Of a stretch of 64,000 nt of DNA, positions 12,201 to 22,718 are shown piece after piece; position 1 is the first letter of the stretch; the number at the start of each line of letters is the position of its first letter. Source of the DNA: Trichoplax adhaerens (taxonomy: Eukaryota > Placozoa > Uniplacotomia > Trichoplacea > Trichoplacidae); contig NW_002060949.1 of the NCBI RefSeq assembly GCF_000150275.1, positions 2,849,836-2,913,835 of the forward strand. The letters run 5' to 3'. A program made the position numbers and the translations under genes. The notes below the pieces were generated by a model. That model had not been told where the DNA came from, ran no database searches, and saw only the letters and a program-made list of their open reading frames with translations.

Positions 12201-13704
12201 AATTATTGAATCTTAAAGACAGATGATGCATGTGCGCTTTTGTAGACAGCATGCTATGAAGTGAATGTTATTACAGTCTGCTGTATTACGCCCGCTCATA
12301 AAAGTGGTCACTTTCATTAGTTAGCGAGGCAGTGGATTTCTTGATTTATTTACTTCAGATATAGCTGTGACTTCCTCATGGTGTGTGTATTTATGTACAT
12401 ACATGAATTATACGTATTTCAGACCTTGCTATAAGCCTGTGACTATCAAATAGTTAGCAATGCAATAATCATATAATGAACTATTGCTGTAGTTCATTTT
12501 AAAAATTTTTTTGTCAGCAAATCCTTTGCTTTTATGTTTTAGGTATAAGAATATTAAGGTTGAGACGTATTGTAGTAATTGATAGGGTATCTTTCTCTTA
12601 ATCTTTTACTTTAGCATGGATATACTGATTCAATTTTAGTGATGCTGCTTTTTAATGAAGGGAATTTTAATTCAAAGACATGGTTACAGGAAGACAATGA
12701 CATCCTGAAATCGAATTAAGGCATAACTGCTACATTTTGTAACCTTTTGCAGTAAATGCGTTTACTTTAGTACACTATGATACTGTATTGTTAGGGATTA
12801 CTGTAGAAGTTACAGCGTCGATAACTTGAGACGACTACCATCCATTGATGGCAAGTTGATAGCAAGTTGATGATACTGTACTGTACAGTAGATGATTTTA
12901 ATTCGATGTATCTTATAACGTCATTGACAAGATATACCGGGTATGTAAGGGCTTCAATACTTTAAAATGATTCCTCTACATTTCAATAAAAAGTATTTCA
13001 CTGTGTACATCAACTAACTAAATAAGAACATAAAGTTCATATTGATTGCAACATGTCTTCCGCTGACTACGCATAGGCTATAATACTTGCTACAAAATAT
13101 CTTATTGGACTAATTTCATTCCATAATCCTTTTATGAAAGTTCAAGCATATCCGTTCTCTTCAAATTGATAATCCATAGTCTATTTTGCTACAGCTGATA
13201 CAGAAGAGTATTGGTGTACTATTATTTATGTAAAATATAATGGCAGATATCGCCTGGATTTATTATATATATAAATAATCATGGTCAAGACAAGATTTGG
13301 ACCAAAAGCGCATCCAATTTACTCCAGTGGCCTGGCAAACCAATGAAATGTATTGTGTCATGTGTAAGCTTGTCAGTGGCCAGTGGCCACTCGGTGGTCA
13401 AGTAACAGTAAAAGAGAGCAAAGACATGTATAGGTACTGTATGTAACCATACTGTCAATTGAAGTATATGACATACTACATGGTAAACAATTGGTCAATG
13501 CATACCTCAACCAAAGTACCATTTTTCATTACATCTAAATGGAAACCAGCAGTCGGTTTACCAGCCCTAAATAGGATAGATCAGCCATGAATTACTACTG
13601 AACTGGCTATATAGCATTACTGTAAACGATGCCTATATTAATCAAGTCAATGTTTGAGAAAATTGTAAGCTAACTAACCACTTCGGTGGCTCAAATTTTG
13701 CCAT
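9203..13704 (-). CDS. PPP1R8: PPP1R8/NIPP1, nuclear inhibitor of protein phosphatase 1 (339 aa)
   Basis: Nuclear scaffold that binds and targets PP1 and, through an FHA domain, phosphorylated splicing and cell-cycle proteins. Complete gene. Exons on the minus strand: 13679-13704, 13506-13566, 10821-10974, 10363-10574, 10024-10174, 9718-9782, 9203-9553; all phases join and sum to 340 codons (human protein 351 aa). Start MAKFEPPKW runs into AGKP as in human PTWAGKP. The FHA domain (about residues 30-105) has LFGRN, SCSRVHSA and STHGTFLG. The PP1-docking RVxF motif is KVQF at 190-193 (human RVTF). EEIINP and VDSSVGRFRNMVQ follow, then a variable Pro/Gly linker and the conserved end YAKEAWPGK. 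Exon 1 codes only 8 residues plus 2 nt. The second intron (about 2.5 kb) is unusually long for this window. It is head-to-head with DDX24. Confidence 0.96.
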
Positions 13705-13819
13705 GTTTATGCAAGAGCCTACGGGCTCGACAACATCAAGCTGATTAGTCCCCAGTCCAATAATGAATACTGGTAGGTGTTGCGCACGTTTTTAGCCAGG
13801 GTTGTGTTACTTGTGTAGT

Positions 13820-14280
13820 CAGCGTACAAGTCGAGTCAGCGTTATGGCAAGGAGTCAGGGACTCACAGTACAATATACTGTACAAAACGAGTGCATAGTA
13901 CTGTACTGGACTGGACAGTACTGTACAGTATAGTGTACAGTATGTACAGTACAGCGCAGTACAGTAGTAGTCTCCATCGAGCAATAGTCAGTGGCTCAGT
14001 GCACAAGTCGGAGTCAGCGTTATGCAAGGAGTCAGGGACTCACAGTACAACATACTGTACAAAATGAGTGCATTGTACTGTACTGTACAGTACAGCAGTA
14101 GTCTCCATCGAGCAATAGTCAGTGCACAAGTCGAGCCAGCGTTATGGCAAGGAGTCAGGGACTCACAGTACAACATACTGTACAAAACGAGTGCAAAGTA
14201 CTGTATTGGACCGTACAGTATACTGTACTGTACAGTACTGTACAGTACAGTACAGTACCTTACAGTACAGTAGTGTAAAC
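13820..14280. repeat. Three tandem ~125-170 bp copies carrying the palindromic repeat
   Basis: Three copies begin near 13820, 14000 and 14124. Each has the core GTTATGGCAAGGAGTCAGGG, a CACAGTACAAYATACTGTAC segment and a variable block of ACTGT/ACAGT units. The first two copies also carry the full GTAGTCTCCATCGAGCAATA end. Copy length differs mainly in the pentanucleotide block. Recent segmental duplication inside a promoter is the simplest reading. Confidence 0.85.
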
Positions 14281-14560
14281 TGGACTGCAACATTCGCTAC
14301 TTAAGTACCGGGTCGTACCATTCAATACTGTACACGGTACAGTACAGTTCAGTCGCTTGCGCGTCAGTCTCTGCTGTCACAAGTACTGTACTGTAGAGTA
14401 CAGTAAGTACGGTACGCTCGATGTCATACAAATACTCTCTCTCGTGGTAAGAACACGATCGACATAAAAAAAAGAACGTTCTCTTGTGTTCGAACGCGCT
14501 CTTAAACAGTGCATAAATGCAATGCACTGTACACTGTACACTGTACAAATGTACTGTACA
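13861..14560. repeat. Densest ACAGT/ACTGT strand-switching cluster
   Basis: Dozens of 5-bp units in both orientations, with GTACAGTACTGTAC-type junctions, from 13861 to about 14560. It overlaps the three tandem copies and continues beyond them to within about 315 bp of the DDX24 ATG. Confidence 0.85.
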
Positions 14561-14875
14561 GTACATGCGCTATTGGCTTCGGGAGTACAGACGGATAGAT
14601 TCAGCTCCACACCAGATTTTTACTTTGGCTCCTTCTCTTCTGTAGTCACTGAGCCACGCACGCGAACGAGGTAAAAGCATGCTGCCGGTGAGTAATGCTG
14701 AGCGAGTGGAATGTTGCTAATTGACTGATGAAATTGAATGGTTGAGACCTGAAAACTTCATCCACAATTTCAAATATATTATGATTGAATTAAAATGAAC
14801 TTATTTGCAAAGTAGAATACTCACTTACGGTATCTATCTTATATAACAGGTAGGTATCGGCAACATCATTGCAGC

Positions 14876-17800
14876 ATGACGTTCAATATTAAAGGTAAAT
14901 GGCAGTCTATAGCCATCGATTGCGAAGAAGGTATTGAGCTAGATCAGCTGCAAGGATTAGTCTCTTTTGAAGAATTAACCGATTATACTATAACAGATGG
15001 TACAGGAAAGGTAATCAATAATAATCATGCCGCTAATACTATCGATGACTAGCTATGTAGTTCCAATGAATCCCAATACTTGCTGCGTAAATGGAGTAAT
15101 ATTATACAAGAAAATACACGTAAAGTAGCTGACGTTGTTCGTTAATGGACTCTAGTTCTAATGCCATACGTAGTATGCATTTCATCTCAACGATGTGCAT
15201 GTAATTGTATACAGTACAATATCATCGATCTGCTTTTAAGTTATTGATCTCTTAATAAACAGGTCAGCGAAGTGACCAATCGTTCCAAAAATAAATCTGT
15301 AAAAAAGACCCCCAAAAAGGACGCCAATAAAGTTGAAGAAGAAAGTACTGTTGAAAATCCACACGATGATGGAAAAGGTAAACTTATTTTCATTCTATAC
15401 AGTAGAAGCATCTTTACTATAGACACTGGATACTCTTTTTCTCTCTTTGAGTGACTTTGTCAAGTTTGTCTTTACTGACAGCGATTTTGCTTGTAAGTGA
15501 ATTCTTCAAAGCAAACATCGGGTCATATACTACTGGACGCGTATACTGTACTAAGTACTAATGCCTATATGTGTAAATGTAGTTGAAAGAACTGTGATGA
15601 GAATCATACTGTAGTTATTTTCTCCTTTATGACCAGCTATATGGCTAATACAGTACTGTACTACCATGGTAATACGTGTTAAACTTGTATATATATATAG
15701 ATAACGTGAACATGAAAGCATGGGACTCGTTGCAAGTTCCAGAACCTGTCCTCAAAGCTTTATCCGATATGAATTTTTTAACACCAACTCCCATTCAGTC
15801 GCTATCTTTGGTAGCAGCTATCCGTGATAGGAAAGATATCATCGGAGCTGCCGAAACGGTTTGTTAAATGATATATATACAAGTATTTAGTAAACGTACC
15901 ACCTATGGTACGTGAATGTAGCTGCAATTAAGATCCAGGTTATACCTATCTATCAATAAATTTTTCTATATTTTTGATTATAATGGACAATCGAACTTTA
16001 CTGATAAGTGTTGGTGGTATATGATGAAAAAACTTCCTTTACATACAGGGCTCAGGAAAAACGTTAGCTTATGGGATTCCAATCATTCAACGAATTTTAC
16101 AACTCAAGGCAGGTAAATTTGGAGACACGTACTTTGCTAGTGCAGCTTTGAATTTCTTCGTCGGTAGCTACTAAATTAAGTAATTGATGACGACTTTTAA
16201 TATTCAAAAATAAATATCAACTCTAGATGGTAAGAAATCGTCAAAAAGAAAGTGGGACAAAGCAAACAACAAGACAGAAGTGATCAAAGAAACCCCAAGC
16301 AAAAAAAGAAAGCATGAAAAAGGAGCAAAACCTACCAGCTCTACAAGTGACCAAAAATCGTCAAATAAAACTACAGTTGATAATATGGATAATTCGGAAG
16401 TTGCGGAAAGCCCTGTATACGCTTTAGTTTTAACGCCCACTAGAGAACTTGCACTACAAGTTAGAGACCATTTAAGAAGTGCTGCCAAGTATACCGACCT
16501 AAAAGTTAGTCTAAAATACCTACTTGCATTTCAAGAGTGCAACAAAACCAATTATCAGACGTATCTTAATAGCCACGAAAACTTTTCTGCAGATTGAAGC
16601 TATTGTCGGTGGAATATCTCAACACAAGCAACAACGACTATTAAACTATCAGCCTGAAATTATTATTGCGACACCTGGGCGCATGTGGCAGCTATTAAGC
16701 GAGGTTTTTTTCTTTTATAAATTCAATTTTTTGAAATAGTAAATTTTCTACGGTATATATTTTTTAACCTTTGTGATGTACTTTTTATAGTCTCAATCTT
16801 ATGTTATGGCATTTAGGGGGAAAGCCATCTACAAACCATAAATAAGCTACCGTTACTAGTGCTAGATGAAGTTGACAGGATGATAGAATATGGACATTAT
16901 GCCGAACTATCAGATATACTGGAGAGATTACCGGAACGTCCATTAAGACAAACTTTGGTTTATTCAGCTACATTGACCATAAATAAGAATAAAAAAGTAG
17001 AAATGAAAAAAAGTGTTAAGAAGAAGTTATCTAATGAAAAAACATTTGGTAAGTCTAAAACATTTTAGGGATATGTCTGTTTTGATTTTAATTTTTTATG
17101 GATAGTCTACAATCATACAGCCACAACAAGTCAGCATTATTTCTCCAGATGGTATAGTGATAATGCGTTACAGTTGTGGAAAAATAATTTGTGAAATTTT
17201 ATTCGCGAATTCGATCCTGTTTTAGTTTTGAATTTGCTTTATAAATTCCACACTGCGTTTCCTGAGAGTTGGCTCAAAATGATCGTATTTGAGACCATAG
17301 CATAGAAACGCATATCTTGCCTGCTAAAACTTGTAGTGTTAACAAATCGTTGGTAAAGATATCTAAAATTATGAAAATTTTGGATTGGTATTTATATCAT
17401 GTGGTAGATTATTAATTCAGTTGATACTTCACGTTTTTACACAGATGCTCTAATAGAAAAACTTAAACTTGATAAAAAAGTGAAAGTCATTAACCTAATA
17501 GAAAAAGATATAACTGTAGAAACTCTTGTAGAAGCACGAATCAATTGCATGGTTGATGACAAGGTATGATTTTACTGTTACTTTTAAATTTTTACGTATC
17601 GTAGCTAGTCTTGAATGAAGAACCTGATAAATAGCCATGTTAAAATTTTTATTTCAGTTGAGCTGCTTGTACCTTTTTTGTTTACTTTTTCCTGGTAAAA
17701 CGTTGGTATTTGCAAATTCGGTATCTTGTATTAAAAAAGTTGTCGATATCTTCCGCTTATTGGAGCAACCGGCTTATCCACTCCATGCTAAGATGCAACA

Positions 17801-19492
17801 ACGACAGCGTCTCAAAAATTTGGACAGGTTTTATTCAACTACTGTGATTTATATTAACATGCATACATGCGATCCTCATTTGATATAAAATTTATGTATA
17901 TTATAGGTTCAAATCGTCTCCTAGTGGGATTTTATTTTGTACCGATGTCGCAGCTCGTGGAATTGACATCAAAGATATTAAATATGTTATTCATTTCGAG
18001 TTGCCTAAAGCAGCTGAGGTAAGCTATGTGAGATACAGCATAGCTCTATATCAGTTATTGCTTCACTAAAAGAATACTTTATGGACAGCTATATGTTCAT
18101 CGCTGTGGTCGAACGGCTCGCGCTGCTAGCGAAGGTATGAGCATTGCGCTCCTTAGTCCGAGAGATATACAGTCTTATAGAAATATTACAAAGGTGCTTA
18201 ATCGAGGTAATTATAAATGGAGACTATAGTCAGGAAGGTTCATCTTGCTTTGAAGTAAATTTCTACGTTTTTATTTATATCTAATGTAAATATAGATATA
18301 CCCGAATTTCCTTTGGATCGGTCATTTGAAAGAGATGTTAAGCGCCGGATGGTCCTCGCCGAACGTATAGTTAGCTTGGAAAAAACGTATGTGTACAATA
18401 CAGCAATTATTGCATGTGGTATACGAAATACGCGTATGCGCAATTATAAAGTTATCAACTTATTGATGGTACGTAAATATTTTTCTTAGTTCATCAAGGG
18501 AAAAGTCTCGTAAAGCTTGGCTTAAAACAGCGGCCGAGGCCTTAGATGTTACGTTAAATGACGAAATGTATCCTAACTAAAATTTGCAGTTGATCTGGTA
18601 CCTTACCTAACTTAGCAACAGTAACTGAATAGTAAGCAGGATGTATGATCGATTGACCGTATACAGTAGTACCTTATAAATTTCTTGCATTTACTTCGTA
18701 TTGTCTACATGCAATATATTTTCTTGTTGTAAACGTCTTTAACGAATTTCTAGCGACTTGTCTGTCAATGCAAGATCCGAAAATGAAAATTCAATCAAAC
18801 TAGCAAGAAGTAAATATTGAATAACTTTTTCAAAATATAACGAATCTATGTTGCTAACGTAGCATCGTATAATACTCTCCCAACTCCCATTTTTCAGTTT
18901 ATTGTAACAAACCATATAGGATTAATACTGTAATAGGCATCTCAAAATTAAATTAAACGTAAAAGCTGTACTAATGCAGGATGTATATTATCGTATGACA
19001 GAGATGCTCACAACGCAGTTGAAATTACCGTTAACAACCCGCAACTTTTCTGGAAATTTTCCCGCCACAAACGAAATTCTTTCGACTCCTCGTTCCGGTA
19101 CGTATAACTTACATAGTTTATGTATAGCTTCAATACATGAAGATTTTCGTTATCATGGATACGAGTTTTTTGTACTGAATCATTTTATAATATTATATAT
19201 ACTGTATATCATCAATAACTCTGAGTGCTTAACAGTGATGATTTTCTCGTGTTTACAATCCTCAGATGATCCTATTACGCCAAATAAAGATGATAGTATT
19301 GCGGGAATAGAGGCTTTAAAAAAGAAGAATAAGCGAAAAACTGCCGCAAGAAGAGATGATAGTATTGTGGGAATAGAGGCTTTAAAAAAGAAAAATAAGC
19401 GAAAAACTGTCACAAGAAGAGATGATAGTATTGCGGGAATAAGAGCTTTAAAAAAGAAAAAAAAGCAAAAAACTGCCTTCAAGAAGAAATAA
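14876..19492 (+). CDS. DDX24: DDX24 ATP-dependent RNA helicase (737 aa)
   Basis: DEAD-box helicase of the MAK5/DDX24 family, nucleolar, acting in 60S ribosome assembly. Exons: 14876-15010, 15263-15377, 15701-15858, 16049-16112, 16227-16504, 16593-16703, 16817-17048, 17445-17563, 17658-17827, 17907-18018, 18089-18206, 18296-18386, 18490-18567, 18754-18809, 18898-18929, 18980-19097, 19266-19492; phases agree throughout (738 codons with stop). N-terminal GKW...LVSFEELTDY matches human GKWKEV...LVCFEELTDY. Motifs: Q motif FLTPTPIQ; I AAETGSGKT split by an intron (K140); Ia LTPTRELA; Ib ATPGR; II DEVD (304-307), not DEAD; III SAT; V TDVAARGID; VI HRCGRTARA. The insert between I and Ia is shorter than in human. 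The C-terminus is Lys-rich with three 22-residue repeats. Exons 14 and 15 (56 and 32 nt) rest on phase only and are the least certain. Confidence 0.95.
19289..19486 (+). repeat. Three 66-bp in-frame repeats encoding the DDX24 basic tail
   Basis: Three tandem 66-bp copies in the last exon encode DDSIxGIEALKKKNKRKT plus four more residues; the third copy is diverged (GIRALKKKKKQKT). They make a Lys/Arg-rich tail, a likely nucleolar/RNA-binding extension that replaces the KKKKTKK tail of human DDX24. Confidence 0.93.
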
Positions 19493-19733
19493 GACAGCAA
19501 GTCCTGGGAACGAGCATAATGGTCTTATGTATATATATAAGCTTCAAAGAAAGATAATTTAATGTTTTTATTTATTTTGAAAAACCATATCACAATTTTA
19601 AATAATTTTTCCTTAAGAATAATGTTGGATGACTGAGATAATTTCCTCTAATGTGTTAATGTACTAAATTACTGCGAACGATCGCAATTGAGCCCTTACT
19701 GCTCCTCTTTATCTGTACAATATATCTGTTTGG

Positions 19734-19758
19734 AATAAAACACTGGTATAGATTTATT
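19734..19758. promoter_or_regulatory. Facing polyadenylation signals of DDX24 and PAK1IP1
   Basis: AATAAA on the plus strand at 19734-19739 serves DDX24. TTTATT at 19753-19758 is AATAAA on the minus strand, two bases after the PAK1IP1 stop (19761-19763). The two signals face each other 13 bp apart, so the two mature 3' ends probably overlap. Confidence 0.7.
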
Positions 19759-19760
19759 AC

Positions 19761-22156
19761 TCAATGATCTGATAGTAAGCAGCAAATGCTGGTTAATCTC
19801 AAACCGATATTTTCATTGACAACTTCTGTTATCTGAAAGGTTAATGGAAAAACGTTATTGAAGATTTCTCATCTATGTTCACTTATAGATACGTGCCAAA
19901 ACTTACAGCATTTGATTCATATTTCCATATCTTGATCCATCCATCTGATAGGGCAGCAACAACGACATTAGGCATCGTTGGGTTTGACGTTGAGCAGACT
20001 TTCATAGCTTTTATCCTAATAATGTACCATTGATCGTATATCAGTCATATATGCGTAAGGACAAATGAATAAATTGGAAACACTAATCGTCATGTACGAT
20101 AGCAGACAGCTATAATAGACTCTTTAGTTGGGAAATATCGTGTTTCTACACACACTAGCGCTAATTTACAGATGCGATTAAAAGTTTGCAAAAAAATAAG
20201 TAAATAAATTTGGTTATGAGATACTTGGTATTTCTAGAAATACAATATACTCCACCTGCTAGATAATTTTGCTGATTCCGATGAACAACTTTCACTGCTT
20301 ATTTCATATAATTTCAGAATTGAATTGTCGCCAGTTATTGCTACAATATTCTCCTAGATATAAAAACGTAAACAATGCACAATTAGCATAGAGCTTCATC
20401 TTGTTTGAAAATTTTAACATACCGAGATGAATTGTAGTGAAGTGATTCGGCTCTGAAAATCCACTTTATGTACAAATGAAGCAGTCTGAAAATTAACGTT
20501 AAACATTTAAATCTATTTTAAGTTAACTGCCTAGTCAGTTTTCTGGGTAAAGTTAGCTTACCTTTAATTCATAAAAAAAAGCCTTATTTTTTACAACTAA
20601 AGCGTAAAGATGACCAGAGGGCGACCACTGTACGATGGGTACATCTGGATTGGAGAATTTGGTAGACAAGTGATGTTTATTTAGATATCAATCACTTTTT
20701 ATTAAATGAAATTGCAATTACCTTCTTTGCAGTTAACAATGTAAGACTGTCTGCCGGTGACTAGGTTCCATACTCTAAAGTTGGAAAAAGTTGTTAATTA
20801 AATAGTATTAATATCGTGTAACAACAAAAGACGCTTGCGTATTGCGATCCTGCAAACATCAAGGCGGCAGCATACCTACCTCATAGTTTTGTCTTTTGAT
20901 GTTGTCATAGCCATATTATTTGAAGGGTGCACAGCCAAAGAATTTATAGCTGATCTTTGAGGAGGGAATTTGATAGTAAATATAAGTTACTCAATCACAG
21001 ATATAATTTGAAGGGAGATCCCATACGAAGTCAATATCATACTTGTGTCCTTTGAAATTTTTCAAGCATTCCCAAGATTTACATTTCCAAATTGTTAGGA
21101 TACCATCTTCTGCAGTACTTAACAGATGTGATTTTGATGCAAATTCTAATCCCGTTACAGTACCTATAGTGTAATGAGGAAAGCATTTCGCATAAAACAA
21201 ATTTCAAGTTCTCTAGCCTGTAACGAGTAGCAAAGCATTACCGTTGTGATGCATCAGAGTTCCTAGCTCTATTCTCTTGTTGAAACTGTATAGCCTGCAA
21301 TGCAAATCATCACAATTTAATGATCTATTTTATAATACTGCACTGAATTATTGACTGTATAACTATGAACTATGCATATTTCGAGGTTGCTGATAAGTGC
21401 ATGCTGTTGAATTATTTTATATTATACTGTACTGTACTGTATATTCTGTATACACGTAAACGTATATAATTATTTACTATTGAATATGCACAATCGATCG
21501 TCATTACTGAACTATACATGAACGAGTAATTCAGACTCCTGATGGCATATACTGTATGGGACACTAATAATGTCTGCATAGCATCATATATAGAGAATTG
21601 AATGTATCAAATCCTGGATTTGGTTAGTAATTGTAGGATTAGGCCAATTATTTGGCCTATTCTTAATGCGTACGTTAATGTATTTGGAAATTCATCGATG
21701 CAAGCAGTAGAGAGTATGGCTATTGTCTATTGTGCATATATTATTGCTCCAACCGTTATAGCAGCGCATCAAGACCTCTTACTGTACAGTACTCTATGAT
21801 CGAATATTCCAAATTTCTATCTTAATATCGCTGACAGAATAAAAATGAATTCTATCGAAAATAAATGAATAGTACCTAACGCATTCGTCTGTACTACCAG
21901 AAGCGAAGTAATCACCGGTAGCAGCAAGGGCCTTCACATTACCTGAATGGTTTTGATTGGAAAAATCTAATGCAAAATCCTATTTATAGAGGTCAATTTA
22001 GAGAGAAATGGATAGCTATAAATGGAAAGCTATGATGTTGCCCAATTCATTTTTAACATATCATAATAACTAATGCAAAACCTTGCTATCAGAGCCATCA
22101 ATATCCCAATGGAATCCAAGTACTTGTCCATCATAATCACCCACAATCACCTCCAT
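19761..22156 (-). CDS. PAK1IP1: PAK1IP1 WD40 protein (MAK11 homologue, 301 aa)
   Basis: WD-repeat nucleolar protein, homologue of yeast Mak11, needed for 60S subunit assembly; the human protein also binds PAK1. Exons on the minus strand: 22082-22156, 21876-21979, 21242-21294, 21043-21163, 20880-20954, 20722-20774, 20562-20644, 20423-20485, 20256-20353, 19907-20015, 19761-19832; phases join and give exactly 302 codons. Matches to human: FASGSTDECV, LYSFNKRIELGTLMHHNGTVTGLEF (two exons), LLSTAEDGILTIWK, KSWECLKNFKGHK, SLAVHPSNNMAMTTSKDKTMR, WNLVTGRQSYI, IVQWSPSG, ALSDGWIKIWK and the end RLTSICCLLSD. The Lys-rich C-terminal tail of human PAK1IP1 (about 90 residues) is absent; translation stops right after the last WD unit. 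Head-to-head with RTEL1, tail-to-tail with DDX24. Confidence 0.94.
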
Positions 22157-22718
22157 CCTGCGGTTGGTTTAGCCTCGATCACACACGGCTTGTGTTGCAG
22201 CCTCGACACAAAGTGATGTCACTCGTGACGAATGACTTCCGTCGTTCGTAGTACTGTGCCACGAACTACGGTACTAACTACAGTACTAAAGGTAAGATTT
22301 ACTGTACTGTACAGTACATTGTACGGTATAGTGTTGTACTGTACTGTAGTCTACAGTATGACTGCCGCGGAGTCTGTCTGTATAGACGTACGCTAGTGAC
22401 ATTGTTTTTGCTAGCGATTTAGTACAGCGCTTAAAAAGTAGTCCACGATACTGTATCGCTGTGCATCACGCTAGTACTGTACCATACAGTAAGCTGAAAA
22501 TGAAAAGCTTATTATTTATCTCTATAATAAACATTGGTAATTCTAGTTTCAAATATAATGTCGCAATACTGTACAGTGTACAGTCAGGGTTTGAACAGTT
22601 CAGCACAGTACTGTACTGTACTGTACTGTACTGTACACTGTACACTGTACAGCGTACACAGGCGCACAAGCAAAATCGAAAATCTCGCGGGCTTGAGAGA
22701 TATCCAAAAAATGAAAGG
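22157..22718. promoter_or_regulatory. Divergent promoter of PAK1IP1 and RTEL1
   Basis: 562 bp separate the two opposite ATGs. ACAGT/ACTGT clusters occupy 22289-22345 and 22561-22652, the second ending 66 bp before the RTEL1 ATG. A shared bidirectional promoter is inferred. The 127-aa frame that runs into the RTEL1 start from upstream is only an open frame through the repeat. Confidence 0.65.
22561..22652. repeat. ACTGT/ACAGT cluster at the RTEL1 start
   Basis: Five consecutive ACTGT units, then ACACTGTACACTGTACAG, preceded by ACTGTACAGTGTACAGT. A companion patch at 22289-22345 lies nearer PAK1IP1. Same family as the clusters upstream of TMEM14, DDX24 and AHI1. Confidence 0.85.

Larger units (their letters stand above)
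13705..14875. promoter_or_regulatory. Divergent promoter region of PPP1R8 and DDX24
   Basis: The 1.17 kb between two opposite start codons is almost filled by ACAGT/ACTGT strand-switching repeats (13861-14560) and a three-copy tandem duplication (about 13820-14280). A bidirectional promoter is inferred from gene orientation; no TATA box or initiator was convincingly seen. The long Tyr/Cys/Thr/Val frames here are repeat artefacts. Confidence 0.65.

Noticed and set aside
13745-14610. Several overlapping 60-101 codon ORFs on both strands rich in Tyr, Cys, Thr, Val, Leu and Gln
   Set aside because: They are translations of ACAGT/ACTGT repeats, which have no stop in several frames; the same composition recurs at every repeat cluster (4152-4382, 6784-7137, 22461-22844, 43133-43336, 48497-48878).
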